This document shows, piece after piece, positions 7,165-15,323 of a DNA stretch of 23,511 nt. Position 1 is the first letter of the stretch, and each line of letters begins with the position of its first letter. The translations under genes and the position numbers were made by a program. Source of the stretch: Euzebyaceae bacterium (lineage in GTDB: Bacteria; Actinomycetota; Nitriliruptoria; Euzebyales; Egibacteraceae); assembly GCA_013696915.1 (NCBI GenBank), contig JACCXR010000091.1, positions 1-23,511 of the forward strand, in the 5' to 3' direction. Below the pieces are notes generated by a model. That model worked only from the letters and a program-made list of their open reading frames with translations. It was not told where the DNA came from and did not search any database.

Positions 7165-7737
7165 ATGGGAGCCTCCACCGACGGCGCCGAGTCGCTGCAC
7201 CCCGACATCGAGCAGGTGCTGATCGGTTCCGCGCACATCCAGGCGCGCCTGCGGGAGATCGCCGCCGAGATCGACCGCGACTACGCCGGCCGGCAGGTGC
7301 TGCTGGTGGGGGTGCTCAAGGGCGCCTTCATCCTGATGGCGGACCTCGCGCGGTCCCTGACCGTCCCCGTCGAGTTCGACTTCATGGCCGTGTCCAGCTA
7401 CGGGTCGGCCACGCAGACCTCGGGCGTCGTGCGGATCCTCAAGGATCTCGACCTCGACATCGCCGGCCGTGACGTGCTCGTCGTCGAGGACATCGTCGAT
7501 TCGGGCCTGACGCTCAACTACCTGTTGCGCAACCTCCGCGCCCGCGGGCCGTCCTCCCTCGAGGTGATGGCGCTGCTGTCCAAGCCGGATCAGACGCGGG
7601 TCGATCTCCCCATCCGCTACCAGGGCTTCGCGGTGCCCAACGTCTTCGTCGTCGGATACGGGCTCGACTACGCCGAGCGCTACCGCAATCTCTCCTTCGT
7701 CGGCACCCTGCGGCCCGAGGTCTACGCGCAGACGTAA
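7165..7737 (+). CDS. hpt: Hypoxanthine phosphoribosyltransferase
   Basis: Purine salvage enzyme that joins hypoxanthine (or guanine) to PRPP to give IMP (GMP). The length of 190 aa is typical. The PRPP-binding loop reads VVEDIVDSGLT, with the acidic pair E108-D109 and D112. The flexible-loop region is SSYGSATQTSG near residues 78-88, and the C-terminal base-binding part holds VFVVGYGLDYAERYRNL. The gene lies between tilS and ftsH, a very widely conserved order. There is no Shine-Dalgarno sequence before ATG 7165; a TAGTCT box 8 bases upstream suggests a leaderless message of its own. Cytoplasmic. Function assignment is secure at family level. Confidence 0.95.
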   Translation: MGASTDGAESLHPDIEQVLIGSAHIQARLREIAAEIDRDYAGRQVLLVGVLKGAFILMADLARSLTVPVEFDFMAVSSYGSATQTSGVVRILKDLDLDIAGRDVLVVEDIVDSGLTLNYLLRNLRARGPSSLEVMALLSKPDQTRVDLPIRYQGFAVPNVFVVGYGLDYAERYRNLSFVGTLRPEVYAQT

Positions 7738-7784
7738 AGATTCCCCCAACCCTCCGGCCGGCCGGGGCCGCTGTCAGACCCCGG

Positions 7785-7793
7785 TGCTACAGT
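7785..7793 (+). promoter_or_regulatory. Extended -10 promoter of ftsH
   Basis: TGCTACAGT matches an extended -10 element (TGn-TAnnnT). The 14-base block CCCGGTGCTACAGT (7780-7793) is repeated exactly before clpC (19664-19677). Transcription would start near 7800, giving a leader of about 67 bases. Confidence 0.5.
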
Positions 7794-7866
7794 GACCCGA
7801 CAGCGCCGCGGTGGGCCGCACGGCGAGAACGTCGGGTCCCGCCGCCGCCAGTGCACGAGGGACTTC

Positions 7867-9840
<1,974 letters not shown>

Positions 9841-9848
9841 ACCCGTGG

Positions 9849-9910
9849 ATCGCCGGAGTCTGTCGGAGGCGATTCTCATGACCTCGGTTGTGGCGTTCGC
9901 GCAGCGACCG
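9849..9910. repeat. 62-bp dispersed intergenic repeat, copy A
   Basis: Aligned without gaps to 17824-17885, 51 of 62 bases agree, and 36 of the last 40. Both copies begin 8-9 bases after the stop codon of the preceding gene (ftsH here, coaX there). This copy contains a 15-codon reading frame (ATG at 9878) behind GGAGG, ending 4 bases before folE; the other copy keeps a GTG at the same place but runs on. Confidence 0.75.
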
Positions 9911-9927
9911 CCCCTGGACCGCTGACC

Positions 9928-10602
9928 TTGGCCGCCGAGGTGGCCGGCCTGGCGCCCGGCCGGGCGGTCGCGACCCCCCAGGAGCGGGTGCGCGCCGTCA
10001 CGGGCCTGGAGCCGACGCGCGTCTTCGACCACGAGCAGATCCGCGCCGGCGTTCGCCTGGTGCTCGGCGGGCTCGGGCTCGACCCTGAAGATCCCCGCTT
10101 CGCCGGGACCCCCGATCGCGTCGCGCGGATGTTCGACGAGGTCTGCGCGGGCCTGCTCGTCGACCCCGCCGACGTGCTCGACGTCGTCTTCGAGGAGCAT
10201 CACGACGAGCTGGTCCTGATCCGCGACATCCCCTTCAGCTCGCTTTGCGAGCATCACCTCGTGCCCTTCGTCGGCCGGGCCCACGTCGGCTACATCCCGA
10301 ACGTCGCCGGACATGTGACGGGGTTGTCGAAGCTGGCCCGCCTGGTGGATGTCGTCGCAAAGCAGCCGAGCCTCCAGGAGCGGATCACCAGCGTCGTGGC
10401 CGACACGCTGGAGAAGGCGCTCCAGCCGCGCGGCGTGCTGGTCGTCATCGAGGCCGAGCACTTCTGCATGACGATGCGCGGGGTGCGCAAGCCCGGGGCG
10501 ATGACCGTGACGAGCGCGGTCCGCGGGACCATGCGCGACGATCCGCGGACCCGCGCGGAGGCCATGTCCCTGGCATTGGACCACGGGGGCTCGAGGCTGT
10601 AG
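9928..10602 (+). CDS. folE: GTP cyclohydrolase I
   Basis: Converts GTP to 7,8-dihydroneopterin triphosphate, the first step of folate synthesis. At 224 aa it has the family signatures: GTPDRVARMFDEV near residues 59-72, the zinc-binding SLCEHHLVPFVGRAHVGYIP (Cys and His ligands), SKLARLVDVVAKQPSLQERIT, and the second ligand Cys in EAEHFCMTMRGVRKPGA. The first 30 residues are poorly conserved, so the start is uncertain: TTG 9928 is the first in frame, GTG 9940 and GTG 9988 are alternatives, and none has a clear ribosome site. The gene follows ftsH by 87 bases and contains all expected catalytic residues. It lies at the head of the folate cluster. The zinc ligands make this the type I zinc enzyme, not FolE2. 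Confidence 0.95.
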   Translation: MAAEVAGLAPGRAVATPQERVRAVTGLEPTRVFDHEQIRAGVRLVLGGLGLDPEDPRFAGTPDRVARMFDEVCAGLLVDPADVLDVVFEEHHDELVLIRDIPFSSLCEHHLVPFVGRAHVGYIPNVAGHVTGLSKLARLVDVVAKQPSLQERITSVVADTLEKALQPRGVLVVIEAEHFCMTMRGVRKPGAMTVTSAVRGTMRDDPRTRAEAMSLALDHGGSRL

Positions 10603-10638
10603 CGACCGCGGTCGCGTGAGATAGAGACCTGTGGTCTC
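10602..10638. repeat. Two palindromes between folE and folP
   Basis: GCGACCGCGGTCGC (10602-10615) is a perfect 14-bp palindrome that overlaps the last base of the folE stop. GAGACC-TGT-GGTCTC (10624-10638) is a perfect hairpin. Both lie directly upstream of the folP -10 box and may be operators or a weak terminator. Confidence 0.6.
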
Positions 10639-10641
10639 GGA

Positions 10642-10647
10642 TAGGTT
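10642..10647 (+). promoter_or_regulatory. Putative -10 box of folP, leaderless
   Basis: TAGGTT followed by 8 bases and the ATG of folP, with no ribosome site between. The same TAnnnT-N8-ATG layout precedes hpt and lysS. Confidence 0.45.
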
Positions 10648-10655
10648 GCACGTCC

Positions 10656-11828
10656 ATGGTCGCCGGCCCACTGGTGCGCGTTGTGGAGGCGGGGTTGGGC
10701 CCGGAGGCCCAGGTCCGGCTCGTCGTGAGCCGCGTCAGCGACCCGGCGCCGCTGCGGTCGGCCTGGTCGTCCTCCGGAGCGGTGCTGGAGCAGGTGGGGG
10801 AGCGCTTGCACGCCACCACCACCGTGGAAGCGCTGGCCCGGGCCGCCGGCCGCTCGCTCGGCGCGGACGAGGCCGGGCGGCTCGACCGCGATCTCCGGCA
10901 GACGATCGCGGCGTGCACCGGCCCCGCCGCCGTGCTGATCCTTCCCGGCGGCCGCCTCGCGACCGACGTGCGACCGGCCGTGATGGGCATCCTGAACGTC
11001 ACGCCGGACTCGTTTTCGGACGGCGGTGCCCTCTACCCCGGCGGGCATCCCGGCACCGCCGTCGACGTCGGCCTGCGCCTGCTCTCGGAGGGCGCCGACC
11101 TCCTGGACGTCGGGGGGGAGTCCACGCGCCCGGGGGCGCAACCGGTCGAGTCCTCCGAGGAGCTCCGCAGGGTCCTGCCGGTGATCGAGGCGCTCGCCGG
11201 CGAAGGGGCATGCGTCAGCGTCGACACCAGCAAGGCGGTCGTGGCCCGGGCCGCCACGGCCGCCGGTGCGGCGATCGTGAACGACGTCTCCGGAGCGCGC
11301 GATCCTGCGCTCCTCGACGCCGTGGCGCAGTCGGGTGCCGGGTACGTCCTCATGCACACCCGCGGCACGCCCGCCGACATGCAGCGCCGCGCCACCTACG
11401 ACGATGTGGTGGCGGAGGTCTACGAGTTCCTCGCCGACGGCCTGGAGCGCTGCGAGGAGGCCGGCATCCCCCTCGACCACGTCCTCGTGGATCCCGGTCT
11501 GGGCTTCGCCAAGACACCGGAGCACAACCTCGCGCTGCTCCGCGCGCTGCGGCAGTTCCGCGGGCTATGCCGGCCGGTGCTCGTCGGCGCCTCGCGCAAG
11601 AGCTTCCTCGGCGAGTGGCTCGGCCGTGCGGATCCGGCGGACCGGCTGGAGGGCAGTCTCGCCTGTGTCGCCGCCGCCGTCTCCTGCGGGGCGGCCGTCG
11701 TCCGCGTGCACGATGTCAGGCCCACCGTGAGCGTCGCGCGGGTGACCCACGCGATTGCGACCGGTCATGCGGAGTGGCCCGTCGCGGCCATGAACGCACC
11801 CACGGCGCGGTCGCGCCCCGGCGCGTGA
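10656..11828 (+). CDS. folP: Dihydropteroate synthase with N-terminal extension
   Basis: Condenses p-aminobenzoate with hydroxymethyl-dihydropterin pyrophosphate to dihydropteroate; the target of sulfonamides. The TIM-barrel core starts near residue 108 with VMGILNVTPDSFSDGG, then LDVGGESTRPGA, VSVDTSKAVVARAA, NDVSGARD, VLMHTRGTPADMQ, VDPGLGFAKTPEHNL and VGASRKSFLG, all normal DHPS loops. The first ~105 residues are an extension absent from short DHPS; related extensions occur in other bacteria, with no known role. ATG 10656 sits 8 bases after a TAGGTT box with no ribosome site. The gene overlaps the next one by 4 bases (GTGA), so they are coupled. Confidence 0.95.
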   Translation: MVAGPLVRVVEAGLGPEAQVRLVVSRVSDPAPLRSAWSSSGAVLEQVGERLHATTTVEALARAAGRSLGADEAGRLDRDLRQTIAACTGPAAVLILPGGRLATDVRPAVMGILNVTPDSFSDGGALYPGGHPGTAVDVGLRLLSEGADLLDVGGESTRPGAQPVESSEELRRVLPVIEALAGEGACVSVDTSKAVVARAATAAGAAIVNDVSGARDPALLDAVAQSGAGYVLMHTRGTPADMQRRATYDDVVAEVYEFLADGLERCEEAGIPLDHVLVDPGLGFAKTPEHNLALLRALRQFRGLCRPVLVGASRKSFLGEWLGRADPADRLEGSLACVAAAVSCGAAVVRVHDVRPTVSVARVTHAIATGHAEWPVAAMNAPTARSRPGA

Positions 11829-12235
11829 GCGCGGACCCGGTCGCGTCGCTCCTGGCCGCGAACGCGGCGTTCTACGAGGGGTTCGAGTCGCTCGACCTCG
11901 ACGGCATGGACGCGCTGTGGGACCACGGCGACGCGGTGTGGTGCGTCCACCCCGGGGCCGACCTGATCGTCGGGTGGGGACCCGTGCGCCGCTCGTGGGC
12001 CGCGATCTTCGCCAACACGGCCTACCTGCAGTTCATCGTCACCGACGTGCACGCCCGGGCCGTCGGCGACGGCGGGCTTGTGACCTGCACGGAGAACATC
12101 CTGTCCGGTGCCGCCGGCACCGACATCGGCGGTGGCAAGGCGGTCGCCACCAACGCCTTCCTCAGACGCGGAAGCGCGTGGCGCATGGTGGCCCACCACG
12201 CCTCCCCGGTGCTGCGCCGGCTGACGGAGGGCTGA
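11825..12235 (+). CDS. NTF2/SnoaL-like protein in folate operon
   Basis: Protein of about 136 aa with the cone-shaped NTF2-like (SnoaL) fold pattern: an N-terminal helix (LLAANAAFYEGFESLDLDGM), a Trp-rich segment (DALWDHGDAVWCVHPGADLI), a helix with IVGWGPVRRSWAAIF, and C-terminal strands ending RRGSAWRMVAHHASPV. Members range from enzymes to simple binding proteins, so no reaction can be assigned from the family alone. It begins at GTG 11825, overlapping the folP stop, and its own stop overlaps csaA (TGATG), so it is translationally locked into the folate operon. My recollection is that a protein of this kind also sits beside folP in Streptomyces. That linkage suggests a folate-related role, perhaps the dephosphorylation step that has no enzyme here, but this is inference. 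Confidence 0.8.
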   Translation: MSADPVASLLAANAAFYEGFESLDLDGMDALWDHGDAVWCVHPGADLIVGWGPVRRSWAAIFANTAYLQFIVTDVHARAVGDGGLVTCTENILSGAAGTDIGGGKAVATNAFLRRGSAWRMVAHHASPVLRRLTEG

Positions 12236-12585
12236 TGGAGGGTGGCCGCAAGCCCGACGTCGATGCCGGCGGCTTCTTCGCGCTCGACCTGCGCGTCGGC
12301 CGGGTCGTTGCCGTGGAGGCGTTCCCGGAGGCGCGGAAGCCGGCGTGGAAGCTGACCGTCGACTTCGGCCCGGCGGTCGGCACGCTGCGGACCAGCGCGC
12401 AGATCACCAACTACGACCGTGCCGAGATCCTCGACCGGCTGGTCGTCGGCGCGATCAACCTCGGCACGAAGCGCATCGCCGGGTTCCCGAGCGAGTTCCT
12501 CGTCCTCGGAGCCATCGAGCCCGACGGCACGGTCCGGCTCCTCCGGGTGGAGGACGGCGTCGAGCCCGGCGCCACGGTCGCCTGA
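12235..12585 (+). CDS. csaA: CsaA-type tRNA-binding protein
   Basis: A 116-aa protein consisting of one EMAP/OB-fold tRNA-binding domain. CsaA homologues are dimeric, bind tRNA and have been described as export-related chaperones. Family features are FFALDLRVGRVVAVEAFPEA, RKPAWKLTVDFG, SAQITNYDRAEILDRLVVGA and GFPSEFLVLGA. The length matches CsaA (about 110 aa) and not the larger tRNA-binding domains of PheT or MetG. ATG 12235 shares a base with the upstream stop (TGATG), so it is coupled to the NTF2-like gene. The stop is 3 bases from the stop of the convergent nucleotidyltransferase gene, with no room for a terminator between them. Confidence 0.9.
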   Translation: MEGGRKPDVDAGGFFALDLRVGRVVAVEAFPEARKPAWKLTVDFGPAVGTLRTSAQITNYDRAEILDRLVVGAINLGTKRIAGFPSEFLVLGAIEPDGTVRLLRVEDGVEPGATVA

Positions 12586-12588
12586 CGC

Positions 12589-13080
12589 TCATGGCTCCGG
12601 CAGGTGCCGCAACTCGTCGGCGAGCGCCTCGAGATGCGGCAGCGCGCCGAGGTCCTTGCGTCGTCCGGCGGCACGCTTCATCGCGATGAGGTCATCGATT
12701 CCCGCCACCGCGACCGCGTGCCCCCAGAGCACTGTCTTGACCGCTCCCCTCTGGAGGTCGTCGAACCCCCCCGTCCCCGATGGCGTGCCGAGGATGTCGA
12801 AGGGTCCCGCATCCGTGTCGAAGGTGAAAGCGTCGCCGCGGTGCAACGTCTCGGCGTCGAGTTGGAACGGCAACCCCGGCGGAGCGCCCCGGAGCGTCGC
12901 GCGCAGTTCGCGCAGTGCCGACGCGAGCCGTTCAAGGTTGTCGCGGCGCCGGTCGTAGCAGATGTCCATGTCGTTGGTCACCAGTGGGGAACCCAGGCTC
13001 ACCGCGGCGAGGCCCCCGACCATGACGTATCGCACCCTGTGGCGACCGAGCGTCGCCACGATCGCCTCAGGCGCGAACAT
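12589..13080 (-). CDS. Nucleotidyltransferase-like protein, probable toxin
   Basis: Protein of 163 aa with a minimal nucleotidyltransferase fold: VRYVMVGGLAAVSLGSPLVT followed by NDMDICYD, the GG...DxD metal- and nucleotide-binding motif, then DAGPFDILG with a third acidic residue. The C-terminal motif GIDDLIAMKRAAGRRKD is shared with DUF6036/AbiEii-like nucleotidyltransferases. Such proteins often pair with a DNA-binding partner as toxin-antitoxin modules, and some AbiEii/MenA relatives modify tRNA. It is the second gene of a two-gene leftward unit and overlaps the XRE-regulator gene by 14 bases. The pair interrupts the rightward folate cluster. Catalytic residues look intact; the toxin role is inferred from family and context only. 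Confidence 0.82.
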   Translation of the reverse strand: MFAPEAIVATLGRHRVRYVMVGGLAAVSLGSPLVTNDMDICYDRRRDNLERLASALRELRATLRGAPPGLPFQLDAETLHRGDAFTFDTDAGPFDILGTPSGTGGFDDLQRGAVKTVLWGHAVAVAGIDDLIAMKRAAGRRKDLGALPHLEALADELRHLPEP

Positions 13081-13408
13081 CGGGGCGCGATGCGGCCACG
13101 GCCTTCTGCAGGCCTTCGGCGAAAGCGGCGGTCTTGACGTTGGCGTCCACTCGTTCGGTCGGCGCCATCTGCAGCTGCGACCGGATCAGCGTCCGGTCGA
13201 CCCCATTCGCATCGACGCTCTCGCGCTGGACGGTCAGCTCCAGCCCACAGACCTTGAGCAGACGGTTGAGCGTGCTCGCACGCGGATCGATCACACCTCG
13301 TTCGATGCGGGCCACGGTCGACTGCGGGACCCCGGCGGCCTCGGCGAGATCGCGCTGCGACATGCCGGCGGCCCTGCGGGCCTGGAAGATCCAGCTCCGA
13401 AGTTCCAC
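13067..13408 (-). CDS. XRE-family helix-turn-helix regulator, probable antitoxin
   Basis: Protein of 113 aa. Residues 5-60 are a Cro/C1-type helix-turn-helix (FQARRAAGMSQRDLAEAAGV, then PQSTVARIERG, then PRASTLNRLLKVCGLEL). The remaining ~50 residues carry no domain I recognise and could contact the partner, as in many antitoxins. The 3' end overlaps the nucleotidyltransferase gene by 14 bases. The start is GTG 13408, exactly 6 bases after TATCAT on the minus strand, so the message is probably leaderless; the protein may repress this promoter. It is divergent from folB, whose promoter lies within the same 50 bases, so binding could affect folB too. Confidence 0.85.
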   Translation of the reverse strand: MELRSWIFQARRAAGMSQRDLAEAAGVPQSTVARIERGVIDPRASTLNRLLKVCGLELTVQRESVDANGVDRTLIRSQLQMAPTERVDANVKTAAFAEGLQKAVAASRPDVRA

Positions 13409-13414
13409 AGGAAT

Positions 13415-13420
13415 ATGATA
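13415..13420 (-). promoter_or_regulatory. Putative -10 box of XRE regulator, leaderless
   Basis: TATCAT on the minus strand, then 6 bases (ATTCCT), then the GTG start at 13408. The spacing puts the first transcribed base on the start codon. Confidence 0.55.
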
Positions 13421-13446
13421 GCGCCTGCGCTCTCGCGACCACGTCC

Positions 13447-13452
13447 TATGCT
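13447..13452 (+). promoter_or_regulatory. Putative -10 box of folB, leaderless
   Basis: TATGCT, then 6 bases, then the GTG start of folB at 13459. It lies back to back with the regulator's promoter in a 50-base gap, so a repressor bound there could reach both. Confidence 0.55.
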
Positions 13453-13458
13453 TTCGCG

Positions 13459-13827
13459 GTGGACCGGATCGAGATCAGGGGGCTGCGGGCGTTCGGACGG
13501 CACGGAGTGACGGAGGCAGAGCGGCGCGAGGGGCAGACGTTCGTCGTCGACCTCGTGCTGGAGCTCGATCTCGGCCCGGCGGCGAGGAGCGACGACCTCG
13601 GTGACACCGTCCACTACGGGGACCTGGCGCAGCGCGTGGCGACCGCGGTCCGCGAGACCCGCTTCGACCTGATCGAGGCGCTCGCCGGGCATCTGTCCGA
13701 GCTGGCGCTGGACGATCCGCGCGTGGAGGCCGTCGAAGTCCGCGTGGGCAAACCGCAGGCCCCGATCGCCGAAGATCTCGACCACGTCGCGGTCGTGCTG
13801 CGCCGCGCCCGCGGCGCCGGCGGATGA
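13459..13827 (+). CDS. folB: Dihydroneopterin aldolase
   Basis: Cleaves 7,8-dihydroneopterin to 6-hydroxymethyl-dihydropterin and glycolaldehyde. At 122 aa it has typical length. Family features are IEIRGLRAFGRHGVTEAERR (the GxHG-like N-terminal motif), TVHYGDLAQRV, RFDLIEALAGHLSE (the catalytic ETLA-type region, here EALA), and the C-terminal Lys in VRVGKPQAPI. GTG 13459 lies 6 bases after a TATGCT box with no ribosome site. The stop overlaps folK by 4 bases (ATGA), so folB and folK are coupled. The leftward two-gene module upstream separates it from the folP-csaA part of the cluster. Confidence 0.95.
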   Translation: MDRIEIRGLRAFGRHGVTEAERREGQTFVVDLVLELDLGPAARSDDLGDTVHYGDLAQRVATAVRETRFDLIEALAGHLSELALDDPRVEAVEVRVGKPQAPIAEDLDHVAVVLRRARGAGG

Positions 13828-14375
13828 GCGCGCTGCTCCCGCCGCTGCGGGACGAGGTCGCTTTCCTCGGGCTCGGCAGCAACCTGGGCGACCGCTTCGA
13901 CCATTTGCAGGACGCTGTCGGGCTGCTCGACGCGGACCCGAGGACCCGCGTGGACGCCGTCTCCACCGTCTACGAGACCGAACCGGTCGGCGGGCCCGAG
14001 CAGGAGGCCTACTACAACATCGCCGTGCGCGTGATCACGCGGCATTCGCCGCGCCGCCTGCTGGGGCTGTGCCACTCGGTCGAGCGGGCGCTCGGGCGGG
14101 TCCGGACCCAGCGGTGGGGCCCGCGGACGATCGACGTCGACATCCTGCTCTACGACGGGCGGATCGTGGCGACGAGGACACTGGAGATCCCCCACCCCCG
14201 GCTCACGGAACGGGCCTTCGCGCTGGTGCCGCTGCTCGAGGTGGCCCCTGGGACGCCGCTGCCGGACGGCTCGTCACTCGCGACGGCGCTGGGACGCCTC
14301 GCACCGATCGAGGGGATCACGGCGATCGGCAGCCAGATCCGCGTGCCGGCCCGCCGTCCGAGCCCGGCACCGTGA
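13824..14375 (+). CDS. folK: Hydroxymethyl-dihydropterin pyrophosphokinase
   Basis: Transfers pyrophosphate from ATP to 6-hydroxymethyl-7,8-dihydropterin, making the substrate for FolP. At 183 aa it shows the HPPK signatures: FLGLGSNLGDRFDHLQDAVG near residues 14-33, STVYETEPVGGPEQEAYYNI, the RWGPRTIDVDILLYDG motif with the metal-binding Asp pair, and IPHPRLTERAFALVPL. The start ATG 13824 overlaps the folB stop and the gene's stop overlaps the next gene's GTG, so three genes in a row are coupled. The C-terminal tail is slightly longer than the minimal HPPK and is Arg/Pro-rich. Confidence 0.96.
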   Translation: MSALLPPLRDEVAFLGLGSNLGDRFDHLQDAVGLLDADPRTRVDAVSTVYETEPVGGPEQEAYYNIAVRVITRHSPRRLLGLCHSVERALGRVRTQRWGPRTIDVDILLYDGRIVATRTLEIPHPRLTERAFALVPLLEVAPGTPLPDGSSLATALGRLAPIEGITAIGSQIRVPARRPSPAP

Positions 14376-15235
14376 CCCGCGTCGCCGTCATCGGACCCGG
14401 CCGGGTGGGCACGGCCCTGGCGCTCGCACTCCCCTCGCCGGCGTACGAGGTCGTCGCCGTGGCCGGCCGGTCGCCGGAGTCGCTGGGGTCCTTCCGCGGG
14501 CGGTTCCCCGCCGCGGCGGCGGCCCCCGTCACCGCGGCCGCGAAGGACGTCGACCTCGTGCTCCTGTGCGTCCCGGACGACGCGATCGCGGGGGTGGCGC
14601 GCGCGGCTGCGGCGGCGGACGGCGTCGCCGAGGGCAGCCGTTGGGTGCACGTCTCGGGCGGCCTCGGCCCCGACGTGCTGCGCCCGGCGCAGCTCGCCGG
14701 GGCGTCGGTGGCCGCGTGCCATCCCGCGATGACGTTCCCCGACCCCGACCGCGGGCTCGCGCGGCTGCCCGGCGCCTCCTGGGCCGTGACGGCGGACTCG
14801 GACGAGGCGCTCGGCTGGGCCCGGGTGCTCGTCACCGACCTCCGCGGGAGCCCCGTCACCGTGCCCGCCCGCTCGCGCACGCTGTACCACGCGGGCCTGA
14901 CCGTGGGCTCCAACGCGACCGCGACGGTCGTGACGCTGGCCCGCGACCTCCTGCTCGGCGCCGGCGTGGAGGACCCGGGGCGGTTCCTCGGGCCGCTGGT
15001 CACGACGTCCGCGGGCAACGCGGCCGAGCGGGGGGCGGCGGCGCTGACGGGACCGGTGCGCCGCGGCGACGCCGGGACGGTGACGCGCCAGCTCGCCGAG
15101 CTCCGCGCGGTCATGCCCGAGGCCGTCGAGGCCTACCTCGCCCTGTCCCGCCTGATGCTGCGCCACGCCCGGCGCGCCGGCCTCGACCCCGAGGCCGCGG
15201 ACGCGGTCGCGGACGCCCTGTTCGGCGAGGCGTGA
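14372..15235 (+). CDS. Rossmann-fold DUF2520 protein, possible ketopantoate reductase
   Basis: Protein of about 287 aa. Residues 1-120 form an NAD(P)-binding Rossmann domain starting VAVIGPGRVGTALALAL (GxGxxG-type loop), with VDLVLLCVPDDAI. Residues 130-280 form the DUF2520 domain (ACHPAMTFPDPDRGLARLPG, then YHAGLTVGSNATATVVTLA). It is next to panC, as in many actinobacteria. As I recall, Francisella PanG, a non-PanE ketopantoate reductase, belongs to this type; that makes reduction of ketopantoate to pantoate a reasonable guess, which panC would then use. The frame is open upstream to 14069, but GTG 14372 overlaps the folK stop (GTGA) and starts at the Rossmann motif. Confidence 0.85.
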   Translation: MTRVAVIGPGRVGTALALALPSPAYEVVAVAGRSPESLGSFRGRFPAAAAAPVTAAAKDVDLVLLCVPDDAIAGVARAAAAADGVAEGSRWVHVSGGLGPDVLRPAQLAGASVAACHPAMTFPDPDRGLARLPGASWAVTADSDEALGWARVLVTDLRGSPVTVPARSRTLYHAGLTVGSNATATVVTLARDLLLGAGVEDPGRFLGPLVTTSAGNAAERGAAALTGPVRRGDAGTVTRQLAELRAVMPEAVEAYLALSRLMLRHARRAGLDPEAADAVADALFGEA

Positions 15236-15255
15236 CCACCACGCCCGACACCGGC

Positions 15256-15298
15256 CTGTGTCGACTGAGGGTGGCGATAGACGACCCAGTCGACACAG
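15256..15298. repeat. Perfect 11-bp inverted repeat upstream of panC
   Basis: CTGTGTCGACT (15256-15266) and AGTCGACACAG (15288-15298) are exact inverses around 21 bases. Inside, GGGT (15269-15272) and ACCC (15284-15287) can extend the stem. It lies 20 bases after the DUF2520 stop and 25 before panC. Arm centres are 32 bases apart, about three helical turns. It could be an operator for a dimeric regulator or an RNA hairpin; no T-run follows. Confidence 0.7.
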
Positions 15299-15323
15299 CC
15301 CGGGGTTCGGAACGGGGTGCGGC

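Noticed and set aside
10631..11824. Upstream extension of the NTF2-like frame across folP
   Set aside because: Arg/Gly/Pro-rich shadow of folP; the real start is the GTG overlapping the folP stop.
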